From NCBI RefSeq assembly GCF_000789235.1, contig NZ_KN525716.1, positions 248,001 to 312,000 of the forward strand: a stretch of 64,000 bases of DNA, in the 5' to 3' direction. Source of the DNA: Wocania ichthyoenteri Th78 (lineage in GTDB: Bacteria; Bacteroidota; Bacteroidia; Flavobacteriales; Flavobacteriaceae). The notes below the pieces were generated by a model. It did not search any database and was not told the origin of the DNA. It saw nothing but the letters and a program-made list of their open reading frames with translations. Positions 35,366 through 44,622 of the stretch are shown piece after piece (position 1 is the stretch's first letter; every line of letters begins with the position of its first letter). The position numbers and the translations under genes are program-made.

Positions 35366-36460
35366 TTAAACATTAAATAAGAAATGCATTACATCACCAT
35401 CTTTAACAACATAATTCTTGCCTTCAACACGCATTTTACCTGCTTCTTTTACTTTGGCTTCGCTACCAAATTTAACATAATCATCGTAAGCAATAACTTC
35501 TGCTCTAATAAAACCTTTTTCAAAATCGGTATGAATAACACCTGCTGCTTGTGGTGCGCTAGCTCCTATGTCTACAGTCCATGCCCGTACTTCTTTTACA
35601 CCAGCAGTAAAATAGGTTTGTTGACTAAGTAGTTTATATGCTGAACGAATTAACTTTGCAGCACCCGCTTCATCTAATCCAATATCTTGCAGAAACATTT
35701 GACGTTCTTCATAATCATCCAATTCGTTAATATCTGCTTCAGTACCTACAGCAAGTACTAAAACCTCAGCGTTTTCATCTTTAACAGCTTCTTTTACTTG
35801 CTCAACATAAGCGTTACCAGAAACTGCTGACCCTTCATCTACATTACAAACATACATTACTGGTTTATCTGTAATAAGTTGTGATGGTTTTACAAAATCA
35901 TTATAATCATCGTCAGAAAACTCTAAAGCTCGAACTGAAACTCCAGCCTCCAAACCTGCTTTAAGTTTTAATAAAATAGTCTCTTCCTTTTGAGCCTCTT
36001 TATTCCCTGTTTTTGCTGCACGTTTTACTTTATCTAATTTTTTGTCTACTGTTTCTAAATCTTTAAGTTGCAATTCCATATCAATGGTTTCCTTATCGCG
36101 AATTGGATTTACATTACCATCAACATGCACAATATTATCATTATCAAAACAACGCAATACGTGAAGAATCGCATCGGTTTCACGAATATTTGCTAAAAAC
36201 TGATTTCCTAAACCTTCGCCTTTACTAGCGCCTTTAACTAAACCAGCAATATCTACAATCTCGACAGTAGCAGGTTGGACACGTTCTGGTTTTACCAATT
36301 CTTCCAACTTTTCTAAACGTGGATCTGGCACATTAACCACACCAATATTAGGTTCGATAGTACAAAACGGAAAGTTAGCACTTTGCGCTTTGGCATTTGA
36401 TAAACAATTAAATAAGGTCGATTTTCCTACGTTTGGCAATCCTACAATTCCTGCTTTCAT
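35366..36460 (-). CDS. ychF: Redox-regulated ATPase / GTPase-fold protein YchF
   Basis: 364 residues, full length. An OBG-family P-loop protein that prefers ATP over GTP and associates with ribosomes, with roles in stress response. Features are G1 GLPNVGKST, SANFPFCTIEPNIG, DIAGLVKGASKGEGLGNQFLANIRE, the altered G4 motif NVDE (NxxE instead of NKxD, explaining ATP preference), the coiled-coil insertion near 130-200, and the C-terminal TGS-like domain ending GDVMHFLFNV. It has its own upstream -7 box. Confidence 0.96.
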   Translation of the reverse strand: MKAGIVGLPNVGKSTLFNCLSNAKAQSANFPFCTIEPNIGVVNVPDPRLEKLEELVKPERVQPATVEIVDIAGLVKGASKGEGLGNQFLANIRETDAILHVLRCFDNDNIVHVDGNVNPIRDKETIDMELQLKDLETVDKKLDKVKRAAKTGNKEAQKEETILLKLKAGLEAGVSVRALEFSDDDYNDFVKPSQLITDKPVMYVCNVDEGSAVSGNAYVEQVKEAVKDENAEVLVLAVGTEADINELDDYEERQMFLQDIGLDEAGAAKLIRSAYKLLSQQTYFTAGVKEVRAWTVDIGASAPQAAGVIHTDFEKGFIRAEVIAYDDYVKFGSEAKVKEAGKMRVEGKNYVVKDGDVMHFLFNV

Positions 36461-36483
36461 AATTACAATAATTTTTGCGAGTG

Positions 36484-36491
36484 CAAATGTA
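36484..36491 (-). promoter_or_regulatory. -7 box TACATTTG for ychF
   Basis: An exact TAnnTTTG match on the minus strand, 24 bases before the ychF ATG. Confidence 0.5.
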
Positions 36492-36571
36492 ATTATTTCC
36501 TTATTGCTTTTAATAAATACTAGTCTTTTTTATCATATATTTACCTTAACTAACTCTAATATATATTAAGT

Positions 36572-39262
36572 ATGAAAAACTATTACACTTTAATGTTATT
36601 ATTATGCAGTATAACTTTTTCATTTGCACAACAAGATGTATCTGGTACTATCACTGATGTTTCAGGAATTCCACTTGCTGGTGTAAATGTTCTAGAAAAA
36701 GGAACAACTAATGGTGTTGTTTCAGACTTTAATGGAAATTTTACTATTTCTGTTGATGGAAATTCAACTTTAACTTTTAGTTATGTAGGCTATAATTCAA
36801 AGGAAATTGCGATTAACAACCAAGCTACAATTACTGTAGTCTTAGAAGAAGGTGTTAGCTTGGATGAAGTCATATTGGTTGGGTCACGTAGCCCAAGAAG
36901 AACAGCTACAGACACAGCAGTTCCTGTTGATGTTATTAATGTTGCAGATATTGCATCAACAACAGGTAAGGTTGAAGTTAACGAAATCTTACAATATGCT
37001 GCCCCCTCATTTAACGCTAGTAAGCAATCTGGATCTGATGGTGCCGACCACATTGTACCAGCTTCGTTACGTGGTTTAGGACCAGATCAAACATTAGTTT
37101 TAATCAACGGAAAACGTAGACATCAATCGTCTTTAGTTAATGTTTTTGGAACTAGAGGGCGTGGAAATTCAGGAACAGATTTAAACGCTATTCCTGCAAA
37201 TGCTATTAAACGTATTGAAGTTTTAAGAGATGGTGCATCTGCACAATATGGATCTGATGCTATTGCTGGTGTAATCAATATTGTTTTAAAAGATAATACA
37301 GATGGTTTTACTGGAGGTATAACTTACGGTGCTTATAGCACTGCAATTGGAGACGGTTGGGAAGACGCTACAGGTGAAACACTTAATAATGTAGAAGGAA
37401 AAAATCGTTTAGATGGAGAGGATAAAAGTTGGGATGGAGCTACAGTAAAAATTGATGCTAATTATGGTGTGGCTTTGAATGATAAAGGCGGTTTTATGAA
37501 TTTTACAACTGAGTTTTTATCAAGACAAAATACACTTAGACCAGGCTTTGCTTGGAGAAAAGGTTATGGTAGTGCTGGTATTGATGGTTTTAACTTTATG
37601 ATTAACTCTTCTTTACCTGTTAATGATAATACAGAAGTTTATGCTTTTGGTGGTAGAAACTATAGAGATACAAATGCTTATGCTTTTTCTCGTGATGGTT
37701 TTTCTGATGGTGATAACAGATCTGTACCTAGTTTATATCCAAATGGGTTTACTCCAAGAATCACTTCTAATATAACTGACGTTTCAGTCTCTGTAGGTGT
37801 AAGACACAAAATGGATAATGGTTGGAATGTGGATTTCAATAATACTTATGGCAAAAACAATTTCCATTATTTTATAAAAGATAGTAATAATGCATCCATG
37901 CAAGATGCATCTCCAACTGATTTTGATGCCGGTGGTCATTACCTTTCTCAAAACACAACTGGGTTAGATTTTAATAAATATTTAGAAGACGTTGCTTCTG
38001 GTTTAAGCTTAGCTTTCGGTTTCGAATATAGAACAGAAAACTTTGGTATTTTTGCAGGTGAAGTGCCTTCTTATGGACTTTATGATACAAATGGAGTAAT
38101 TATTACCAATCCTGCAAATCAAACCGTAGCTTTTGATTCTAACGGAGATGATTTACCTGGAGGCTCTCAAGGTTTCCCTGGATATAGTCCAGAAAACGAG
38201 GTAGATAGAAGTAGAACAAATTATGGCATTTATTTTGATACAGAGCTTAATATTAGTGAAAATTTTATGCTTGCTGCTGCTGTTAGATATGAAGATTATA
38301 GTGATTTTGGAAGCACCTTTAACGGAAAACTTGCCACTAGACTAAAAATAAGTGATGACTTTTCTTTGCGAGGATCAATATCTACTGGTTTTAGGGCGCC
38401 ATCATTAGCTCAATTATATTATAACTTAATATTTAATAATATTGTTGCAGGTGCATCAGTTCCTTCATTGTTATCTGCAAATAATAGTACAGTCACTAAG
38501 GCTTTTGGCATTGGACAATTAAATGAAGAAAAGGCATTTAATGCAAGTATTGGGTTTACCTATAACACAGGTGGTTTTACAGCTACTATTGATGCTTACT
38601 CTATAACAGTAGATGACAGAATTATTTTAACAGACAATTTTACAGATCAAGCTATTTTAGGTCCTTTAAATGTAGATGCCGCTCAATTTTTTGCAAATGG
38701 CGTTGATACTAGAACTAGTGGTTTGGATATTGTTTTAGGCTACGACACTAACGTTGGAGATAATGGAAAAATTAAAGTAGCTTTAATTGGAAATTTTAAT
38801 GATTTAGAAGTTAAGCGTATTAATAATGGTAATTTAAATGAATTTACATTCTTTGGTCCATTTTCGCAAGCGTATTTAAAAGCGGCTGCTCCAGATTATA
38901 AATTTGGGTTAAATCTTGGGTATTCATGTAAAAAATTCGATACCACAGTTTCTTTAACCCAATTTAGTGAGGTAACACTCCAAGATTTTCAATGGGTAGA
39001 TTCTCCAGCTACTACACAAGCAGAAGCAGATGCTCTTTTTCCTGTAGCAACTGATATATATAAATCGGCTCTAGTAGTTGATCTTAGTTTAGGGTATCAA
39101 CTTTCTGAAAAAGTTAAATTTAGCTTAGGCGCAAATAACTTATTTAACAAATACCCAACACCACAGTTTGACGGATGGACAGACCAAGGTGGATTAGCAG
39201 ATTCTGTACAAATGGGTTCAGACGGAACGTATGTCTTTGGAAGATTGAATTTTAGTTTATAG
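36572..39262 (+). CDS. TonB-dependent receptor with carboxypeptidase-regulatory-like domain
   Basis: 896 residues. Signal peptide 1-20 (ends FSFAQ). Residues about 22-100 are the carboxypeptidase-D regulatory-like domain (VSGTITDVSGIPLAGVNVLE). The plug domain follows (LRGLGPDQTLVLINGKRRH, RIEVLRDGASAQYGSDAIAGVINIVL), then a long outer-membrane barrel with ISTGFRAPSLAQLYYN near 610 and the C-terminal barrel end FGRLNFSL. It imports a substrate that cannot be named; no SusD-like gene follows, so it is not a typical polysaccharide-utilisation pair. A strong terminator follows. Confidence 0.93.
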   Translation: MKNYYTLMLLLCSITFSFAQQDVSGTITDVSGIPLAGVNVLEKGTTNGVVSDFNGNFTISVDGNSTLTFSYVGYNSKEIAINNQATITVVLEEGVSLDEVILVGSRSPRRTATDTAVPVDVINVADIASTTGKVEVNEILQYAAPSFNASKQSGSDGADHIVPASLRGLGPDQTLVLINGKRRHQSSLVNVFGTRGRGNSGTDLNAIPANAIKRIEVLRDGASAQYGSDAIAGVINIVLKDNTDGFTGGITYGAYSTAIGDGWEDATGETLNNVEGKNRLDGEDKSWDGATVKIDANYGVALNDKGGFMNFTTEFLSRQNTLRPGFAWRKGYGSAGIDGFNFMINSSLPVNDNTEVYAFGGRNYRDTNAYAFSRDGFSDGDNRSVPSLYPNGFTPRITSNITDVSVSVGVRHKMDNGWNVDFNNTYGKNNFHYFIKDSNNASMQDASPTDFDAGGHYLSQNTTGLDFNKYLEDVASGLSLAFGFEYRTENFGIFAGEVPSYGLYDTNGVIITNPANQTVAFDSNGDDLPGGSQGFPGYSPENEVDRSRTNYGIYFDTELNISENFMLAAAVRYEDYSDFGSTFNGKLATRLKISDDFSLRGSISTGFRAPSLAQLYYNLIFNNIVAGASVPSLLSANNSTVTKAFGIGQLNEEKAFNASIGFTYNTGGFTATIDAYSITVDDRIILTDNFTDQAILGPLNVDAAQFFANGVDTRTSGLDIVLGYDTNVGDNGKIKVALIGNFNDLEVKRINNGNLNEFTFFGPFSQAYLKAAAPDYKFGLNLGYSCKKFDTTVSLTQFSEVTLQDFQWVDSPATTQAEADALFPVATDIYKSALVVDLSLGYQLSEKVKFSLGANNLFNKYPTPQFDGWTDQGGLADSVQMGSDGTYVFGRLNFSL

Positions 39263-39280
39263 AAAAACTAAAGTATTATA

Positions 39281-39308
39281 AAAAAACCGAGCTAATGCTC
39301 GGTTTTTT
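39281..39308. terminator. Strong two-way hairpin terminator
   Basis: AAAAAACCGAGC (39281-39292) pairs perfectly with GCTCGGTTTTTT (39297-39308) around a four-base loop. It ends the TonB-receptor transcript. Confidence 0.9.
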
Positions 39309-39333
39309 TACACTATAATTTATTTAGTCAAAT

Positions 39334-39901
39334 GAACTACCCCGAGGCAAAGCCATCGAGGTATCAAAACAATGTTAGTTGATTTGGATGCACTTTTTAT
39401 ATTCTTTTTACATTCCTTGATTTTTAACATATTACCTAATCACTTCTTCGTTTGAGTATTATCCAACTGTATTTACATAAAAACTACTAGTCCAAAACTT
39501 ACCTCCCCATAGTTTTTCCTTAATCTCTGGAAATCTCTGAAACAATTGTTTTGCAGTAATACTTTTTAACATTCTAATCATTTTTGAAACCGAATAATTT
39601 GGAACACTTTGAACTAAAAAATGTACGTGATTAGATTCATAACCTATCTCTATAAAATGTACCTCATAACGTTCTGAAATTTCCAAACAAATACTTTTTA
39701 ACCCCTCGCCTATTTCTTCTGTTATGACTGATTTTCTATATTTCAATGGAAAAACTAAATGATAAAGTAACAAGCTTTTATTATGCCTTTTTAAAATATG
39801 TTCACTCATTTCTCGAAAGTACACTTTTTTAAAGTGTTTTGAAAAACTCTCCGTTTTTCAAACTTTTCAGCTAAACCCCGAGGCAGAGCCTCGAGGAATT
39901 C
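39334..39901 (-). mobile_element. Decayed IS200/IS605-type element with palindromic ends
   Basis: The transposase remnant (39408-39809) lies between two related hairpin-forming ends. At the transposase 3' side is GAACTACCCCGAGGCAAAGC... with GAGGTAT (39334-39364). At the 5' side is CCCCGAGGCAGAGCCTCGAG with GAATTC (39876-39901; stem CGAGGC/GCCTCG around AGA). Two further hairpins lie near the transposase start, ACACTTT/AAAGTGT (39821-39837) and GTTTTGAAAAAC/GTTTTTCAAAC (about 39836-39862). IS200 elements carry subterminal palindromes and no inverted terminal repeats, which fits. Exact borders are inferred. Confidence 0.65.
39408..39809 (-). pseudogene. IS200-type Y1 transposase, broken by two stop codons that remove the catalytic tyrosine
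   Basis: The frame from the ATG at 39809 (MSEHILKRHNKS) reads an IS200/Y1 transposase with the HUH motif in SNHVHFLVQ, YSVSKMIRMLKSITAKQLF and LWGGKFWTSSFYVNTVG. A TAA at 39459-39461 stops it there. Reading on in frame gives YSNEEVIR, a second TAA at 39432-39434, then YVKNQGM and a natural stop. Both stops sit where homologues commonly have Gln (CAA to TAA). YVKNQ corresponds to the catalytic Tyr and the metal-contacting Gln of the family, so the truncated product should be inactive. Confidence 0.8.
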
Positions 39902-40057
39902 TTTAGATTAAAATAATAAAAATTAACAATATATCAAACTAAAACTAATCTATTCAGCTTAAAATTAATCTTTTTTCTACTATTTTAATACTAAAAACAA
40001 AAAACCCCAAGTTTTCACTTAGGATTCATTAAATTTATAATTAAAATCGATTATCGA

Positions 40058-40411
40058 CTACCCCTCAGGATGCATAAAGCGTTGTTTCGCTAACAACTCT
40101 TCTTCGGTTTCAACTACATCTTCATCTGGCACACAACAATCTACAGGACAAACCGCAGCACATTGTGGCTCATCATGAAATCCTTTACACTCCGTACATT
40201 TATCTGGTACAATGTAATAAATCTCATCACTTACCGGCTCTTGCGCTTCGTCCGCATCAACTTCATTACCATTAGTTAAAACCACGGTTCCATTTAAACT
40301 TGTTCCATCTTTATAGCGCCAATCGTCCGCGCCTTCATATATTGCTGTATTTGGGCATTCTGGTTCACAAGCACCACAATTTATACATTCGTCTGTTATT
40401 ATAATTGCCAT
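40058..40411 (-). CDS. Dicluster [4Fe-4S] ferredoxin
   Basis: 117 residues from the ATG at 40411 ([15 protein letters not shown]). An upstream start at 40480 would run through the promoter. The first cluster motif is [12 protein letters not shown]. The second is [18 protein letters not shown], with the long C-x2-C-x8-C-x3-C spacing of Alvin/Chromatium-type ferredoxins. About 45 acidic residues separate them, and a short acidic C-terminal helix follows. It is a low-potential electron carrier. It is divergently transcribed from the acyl-CoA reductase gene. Confidence 0.93.
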   Translation of the reverse strand: MAIIITDECINCGACEPECPNTAIYEGADDWRYKDGTSLNGTVVLTNGNEVDADEAQEPVSDEIYYIVPDKCTECKGFHDEPQCAAVCPVDCCVPDEDVVETEEELLAKQRFMHPEG

Positions 40412-40449
40412 AGCGTTTTTTCTCTTGAGTTTGCTTAAATTTGCAGACG

Positions 40450-40457
40450 CAAAAATA
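40450..40457 (-). promoter_or_regulatory. Promoter for the ferredoxin gene: TTG-N20-TATTTTTG
   Basis: TATTTTTG on the minus strand is an exact -7 match, with TTG 20 bases upstream (within TTTGG near 40478-40480). It lies 39 bases before the ferredoxin ATG, inside the 77-base divergent gap. Confidence 0.55.
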
Positions 40458-40488
40458 AAGCCAAAACCATTCATAACCAAATATAGTA

Positions 40489-41547
40489 ATGAATTTACAA
40501 CAAAGAATTAACGCTTTTGTAAAATTAGGAGATTTTATAAGTCAATTTTCTAATGAAGCTATCCAAAAAAAGGATAATGTGAAACATAACGATACATTCT
40601 TTGATGGTTTTAAACATCAATTAAGGTTAGCCAAAGAACATAATGGTTGGTTTACAGAAGAGAATATAGCATTTGCATTAAATGGTTGGTCAAACTCCCT
40701 AACTCTTGAAAACTTAACGAAGTGGTTACAACCTTATAATTTAGATGCTATTAGCCCTAAAAAAATCGCCATTATTATGGCAGGAAATATTCCGTTAGTT
40801 GGCTTTCATGATTTCTTATCGGTTTTAATCTCTGGTCATAATATATTGGTTAAACAATCATCAAACGATAAACACCTGCTACCCTACTTAGCTAAGTATT
40901 TAGAATATGTTGAAAATGATTTTAAAGGTAAAATTGAATTTACCGAAGAAAAATTAACAGATTTTGATGCCGTAATAGCTACAGGAAGCAACAATACAGC
41001 ACGCTATTTCGAATATTATTTTAAAGGCAAACCTTCAATTATTAGAAATAGTAGGAATTCAATTGCAGTTTTAAATGGAAAAGAATCTACTGAAAATTTA
41101 AAAAACCTATCTGAAGATATTTTTAGATATTATGGCTTAGGTTGCAGAAATGTATCTAAAATTTTTGTGCCAAAAAATTATAAATTCGACACCTTCTTTC
41201 AAGCCATATATCATTGGCACACAATAATTGACAAAGCTAAATACGCCAATAATTACGACTATAATAAAGCCGTATATTTAATGAGCGAATTTGACATGCT
41301 AGAAAACGGTTTTTTTATGATTAAAGAAGATGAAAGCTACGCATCACCAATAGCAACTTTATTTTATGAATATTATGATGATACAGAACAATTAAAAGAA
41401 AAAATAAAAACTGATTCTAATAAAATTCAATGTGTTGTTTCAAGCGGATTTATAAACAATGAAATTGCTTTTGGTAAAACACAAAAACCTCAGCTTTGGG
41501 ATTATGCAGATGATGTAGATACTATTGCATTTTTATTAGAAATATAA
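40489..41547 (+). CDS. Acyl-CoA reductase (LuxC-like)
   Basis: 352 residues. An aldehyde-dehydrogenase-superfamily protein of the LuxC type, expected to reduce acyl-CoA or acyl-protein to aldehyde. It shows [41 protein letters not shown] (cofactor-binding region, about 95-135), [34 protein letters not shown], and [15 protein letters not shown], where the Cys is the likely nucleophile. No luxD/luxE partners are near. In this group the gene commonly sits between a ferredoxin and serC, as it does here. The physiological substrate is unknown. Confidence 0.88.
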   Translation: MNLQQRINAFVKLGDFISQFSNEAIQKKDNVKHNDTFFDGFKHQLRLAKEHNGWFTEENIAFALNGWSNSLTLENLTKWLQPYNLDAISPKKIAIIMAGNIPLVGFHDFLSVLISGHNILVKQSSNDKHLLPYLAKYLEYVENDFKGKIEFTEEKLTDFDAVIATGSNNTARYFEYYFKGKPSIIRNSRNSIAVLNGKESTENLKNLSEDIFRYYGLGCRNVSKIFVPKNYKFDTFFQAIYHWHTIIDKAKYANNYDYNKAVYLMSEFDMLENGFFMIKEDESYASPIATLFYEYYDDTEQLKEKIKTDSNKIQCVVSSGFINNEIAFGKTQKPQLWDYADDVDTIAFLLEI

Positions 41548-41621
41548 GCTAAAAATTATTGATTATATAACACAAAATCTCATATTAATTAAGACCTTTG
41601 TATCATAAATTTCACTATAAA

Positions 41622-42686
41622 ATGAAAAAACACAACTTTAGCGCAGGACCATGTATTTTACCTCAAGAAGTCTTACTAAAAGCATCTGAGGCAGTCATAG
41701 ATTTTGATAACAGCGGCTTATCATTAATCGAAATTTCACACAGAAGCAAAGCTTTTGTTGACGTGATGGAAAAAGCCAGAGCTTTAGCTTTAGAATTACT
41801 TGGTTTAGAAGGTAAAGGTTACAAAGCATTATTTTTACAAGGTGGAGCAAGCACACAGTTTTTAATGGTTGCTTTAAATCTTTTAGAAAAAAGAGCAGGT
41901 TATTTAAACTCTGGAACTTGGGCAGATAAAGCCATAAAAGAAGCCAAAATTTATGATGATATTTATGAAGTTGGCTCCTCAAAAGATGCCAACTATAACT
42001 ATATCCCTAAAGGCTACGATATTCCTTCAGATTACGACTATTTCCATTGCACATCAAACAACACCATCTTCGGAACGCAAATGAAATCATTTCCAAAGTG
42101 TGATATCCCTATGGTTTGCGATATGAGTAGTGATATATTTTCACGTTCGTTAGATTTTACTCAATTCGATTTAATATACGCCGGAGCACAAAAAAATATG
42201 GGTCCAGCAGGAACAACTCTTGTAGTTATTAAAGAAGATATTCTTGGTAAAGTATCGCGTAAAATTCCATCAATGATGGATTACAAAACGCATATAAGCA
42301 AAGGTAGTATGTTTAACACTCCTCCTGTTTTTGCTGTTTACACATCAATGCTAACTTTAGAATGGCTAAAAAATCTTGGTGGCATTTCTGCTATTGAAAA
42401 AGAAAACGAAAAGAAAGCACGCTTAATGTATTCTGAGATTGATTTGAATCCATTATTTAAAGGTTTTGCAACCAAAGAAGACCGTTCAAATATGAATGCA
42501 ACATTCACTTTAGAAAATGAAAACCTGAAAGAAACCTTTGAAACCATGTTAAAAGAAGGTGGTATTAATGGTTTAAATGGTCACAGAAGTGTTGGCGGCT
42601 ACAGAGCATCTATGTATAATGCATTACCCCTAGACAGTGTTAAAGCATTAGTAGAAATAATGAGCGAATTAGAAAGTAAAGCGTAA
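41622..42686 (+). CDS. serC: Phosphoserine aminotransferase
   Basis: 354 residues from the ATG at 41622 (MKKHNFSAGPCILPQEVL). An upstream TTG adds eight unconserved codons. A PLP enzyme converting 3-phosphohydroxypyruvate and glutamate to phosphoserine. Motifs are SLIEISHRSKAFVDVM, FLQGGASTQF (phosphate-binding loop), CDMSSDIFSRS, YAGAQKNMGPAGTTLVVI with the PLP Lys, and the C-terminal GHRSVGGYRASMYNA. serA follows after a 106-base gap containing a strong inverted repeat. Confidence 0.96.
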   Translation: MKKHNFSAGPCILPQEVLLKASEAVIDFDNSGLSLIEISHRSKAFVDVMEKARALALELLGLEGKGYKALFLQGGASTQFLMVALNLLEKRAGYLNSGTWADKAIKEAKIYDDIYEVGSSKDANYNYIPKGYDIPSDYDYFHCTSNNTIFGTQMKSFPKCDIPMVCDMSSDIFSRSLDFTQFDLIYAGAQKNMGPAGTTLVVIKEDILGKVSRKIPSMMDYKTHISKGSMFNTPPVFAVYTSMLTLEWLKNLGGISAIEKENEKKARLMYSEIDLNPLFKGFATKEDRSNMNATFTLENENLKETFETMLKEGGINGLNGHRSVGGYRASMYNALPLDSVKALVEIMSELESKA

Positions 42687-42696
42687 TAGATTAGCA

Positions 42697-42780
42697 TTTG
42701 TCATTCCCACGAAGAAGGGAGTCTCATGAAGCTAACTAAAATATAATTATTAAGATTCCCACATTCGTGGGAATGACAAA
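42697..42780. repeat. Paired inverted repeat between serC and serA
   Basis: TTTGTCATTCCCACGAA (42697-42713) and TTCGTGGGAATGACAAA (42764-42780) are exact reverse complements of 17 bases enclosing about 50 bases. A second ATTCCCACA motif lies just inside the right arm. The unit resembles dispersed flavobacterial repeats and would form a long hairpin in the serC-serA mRNA. Confidence 0.8.
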
Positions 42781-42792
42781 AATAGAAATTCA

Positions 42793-43743
42793 ATGAAAGT
42801 ATTAGCAAACGATGGCATTTCTCAAAGCGGTATTGATGCCTTAGAAAAAGGTGGTTACCAAGTAATTACTACCACTGTAGCACAAGAGCAATTAGAGAAT
42901 TACATCAACGAAAAAGAAATAAGTGTTTTATTGGTACGTAGTGCAACTACCGTACGTAAAGATTTAATCGATGCCTGCCCAAGTCTAAAAATTATTGGAC
43001 GTGGTGGTGTTGGTATGGATAATATTGATGTAGAATACGCTAGAGAAAAAGGGTTAAAAGTAATTAACACTCCTGCAGCCTCATCTCATTCTGTTGCAGA
43101 ATTAGTATTTGGTCACCTTTACGGATTAGCACGTTACTTACATAACTCAAACAGGGATATGCCATTAGAAGGTGATAGTAACTTTAAAGGTTTAAAGAAA
43201 GCGTATGCTAAAGGCACCGAATTAAAAGGAAAAACGTTAGGTGTTTTAGGGTTTGGTCGTATTGGTCAAGCTACTGCTAAAGTCGCTCTTGGAGCTGGTA
43301 TGAAAGTAGTTGCTTTCGACCCGTTTTTAGATAAAGTAAATTTAGAGTTAGATTTTTTTGACGGACAAACTTTAAGTTTTGAAATTGAAACTATTTCTAA
43401 AGAAGACGTTTTAAAACAATCAGATTTTATTACTTTACATGTTCCAGCACAAAAAGATTACGTTATTGATGAAGCTGAATTTAACATGATGAAAGATGGT
43501 GTAATTATAGCTAATGCAGCTCGTGGTGGTGTAGTAAACGAAGTAGCACTTGTAAAAGCTATTGAAAATGGGAAAGTAGCTAGAGCAGCTTTAGATGTTT
43601 TTGAAAAAGAGCCTAAACCAGAAATTCAATTATTAATGAATCCTGCATTATCACTAACACCGCATACTGGAGCAGCAACTAACGAAGCGCAAGATAGAAT
43701 TGGCACAGAATTAGCATCCCAAATAATAAGTATTATGGGATAA
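42793..43743 (+). CDS. serA: D-3-phosphoglycerate dehydrogenase (short form)
   Basis: 316 residues, a D-2-hydroxyacid dehydrogenase converting 3-phosphoglycerate to 3-phosphohydroxypyruvate, the first step of serine synthesis. It has RSATTVRKDLIDACPSLKIIGRGGVGMDNID, HSVAELVFGHLYGLAR, the Rossmann motif GVLGFGRIGQATAKVA, NAARGGVVNE (catalytic Arg) and LTPHTGAATNEAQ (catalytic His). The C-terminal ACT/ASB serine-sensing domains are absent, so no allosteric serine inhibition is expected. Together with serC it gives two of the three pathway steps. Confidence 0.93.
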   Translation: MKVLANDGISQSGIDALEKGGYQVITTTVAQEQLENYINEKEISVLLVRSATTVRKDLIDACPSLKIIGRGGVGMDNIDVEYAREKGLKVINTPAASSHSVAELVFGHLYGLARYLHNSNRDMPLEGDSNFKGLKKAYAKGTELKGKTLGVLGFGRIGQATAKVALGAGMKVVAFDPFLDKVNLELDFFDGQTLSFEIETISKEDVLKQSDFITLHVPAQKDYVIDEAEFNMMKDGVIIANAARGGVVNEVALVKAIENGKVARAALDVFEKEPKPEIQLLMNPALSLTPHTGAATNEAQDRIGTELASQIISIMG

Positions 43744-43786
43744 AAGAATTCTTTTAAAATAAAATGTGACCGAAACGGTACAATTG

Positions 43787-43815
43787 AGTCCTAACTATAT
43801 GTTGGGACTTTTTTT
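43787..43815 (+). terminator. Hairpin terminator after serA
   Basis: AGTCCTAAC (43787-43795) pairs with GTTGGGACT (43801-43809, one G-T pair), followed by seven Ts including the stem's last T. Confidence 0.85.
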
Positions 43816-43864
43816 GTACCTTGAACTTCCAATTTATTAATTTTTAAAAAACAAAATATAAATC

Positions 43865-44503
43865 ATGTCAGGAATTTTAGACTTATTAAACAGTGATCTA
43901 GGAAAAACTATTATAAGTGGTGTTTCTAATCAAACCAATCAACCGCAAAATAAAACACAAGATGTTTTAACTATGGCTTTGCCAGTATTAATGCAAGCCA
44001 TGAGACGAAACGCAGCAACACCACAAGGAGCAGAAGGATTACTTGGTGCTTTAAGCAGCAAACACGATGGTAGTATCTTAGATAATTTAGGAGGGCTATT
44101 TAGCGGTGGCGTTGATAATAATGTTGTAAATGACGGAGAAAAAATTCTTGGACATGTTTTAGGTGGAAAACAAAGACATGTTGAAAACGCTTTAAGTCAA
44201 AAATCTGGAATGGATGCTGGCTCAATTGCTCAAATACTTAAAGTTGCTGCTCCTATTTTAATGGGTGTATTAGGTAAACAAAGTAAACAACAACAAGTAA
44301 ATAGTCCAAGTGGTATTGAAGGTTTATTAGGTGGATTATTAAAAGGAAACTCTCCACAGCAAGAGCAAAGCTTTTTAGAATCTATTCTTGATGCTGATGG
44401 CGATGGTAGTGTAATTGATGATGTTGCAGGAATGGTGTTAGGTGGTGATAAAAAGAAAGGCGGACTTGGTGGATTATTAGGTGGCCTTTTTGGAAGTAAG
44501 TAA
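43865..44503 (+). CDS. DUF937-domain protein
   Basis: 212 residues with no signal peptide and no membrane helix. Short amphipathic helices and Gly/Leu-rich loops match the DUF937 pattern: MSGILDLLNSDLGKTIISGVSNQ, a central VAAPILMGVLGKQ, and the C-terminal ILDADGDGSVIDDVAGMVLGG followed by GGLGGLLGGLFGSK. The function of the family is not established. It has terminators on both sides and so forms its own unit. Confidence 0.82.
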   Translation: MSGILDLLNSDLGKTIISGVSNQTNQPQNKTQDVLTMALPVLMQAMRRNAATPQGAEGLLGALSSKHDGSILDNLGGLFSGGVDNNVVNDGEKILGHVLGGKQRHVENALSQKSGMDAGSIAQILKVAAPILMGVLGKQSKQQQVNSPSGIEGLLGGLLKGNSPQQEQSFLESILDADGDGSVIDDVAGMVLGGDKKKGGLGGLLGGLFGSK

Positions 44504-44526
44504 AATGTAATACTTTTTATAAATGC

Positions 44527-44558
44527 AAAATGCTAAACGATACAGTTTGGCATTTTTT
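44527..44558 (+). terminator. Hairpin terminator after the DUF937 gene
   Basis: AAAATGCTAAAC (44527-44538) pairs with GTTTGGCATTTT (44545-44556), with one mismatch, and is followed by Ts. Confidence 0.8.
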
Positions 44559-44601
44559 GTTAAAATCATATAAAAATCAAATGATTAAGGAATGATTTTT
44601 G

Positions 44602-44609
44602 TACCTTTA
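44602..44609 (+). promoter_or_regulatory. Probable -7 box TACCTTTA
   Basis: TACCTTTA in a TTTTTGTACCTTTAAA context, 13 bases before the DUF6146 ATG. It has the same layout as the box before 4335. Confidence 0.4.
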
Positions 44610-44622
44610 AATTAAAAAAGTT

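Noticed and set aside
36572-39262. SusC/SusD polysaccharide utilisation locus
   Set aside because: The TonB receptor is followed by a terminator and a mobile-element relic, with no SusD-like lipoprotein or glycoside hydrolase.
40412-40480. Longer ferredoxin start at 40480
   Set aside because: It would run through the TATTTTTG promoter box and adds no ferredoxin-like sequence.
41548-41621. Riboswitch or attenuator before serC
   Set aside because: The 74-base gap is simple AT-rich sequence with no conserved riboswitch core or terminator stem.
44020-44500. Gly-rich repeats in the DUF937 gene considered as a separate repeat array
   Set aside because: They are short coding repeats (GGLLGG-like) natural to this family, not a DNA-level repeat.
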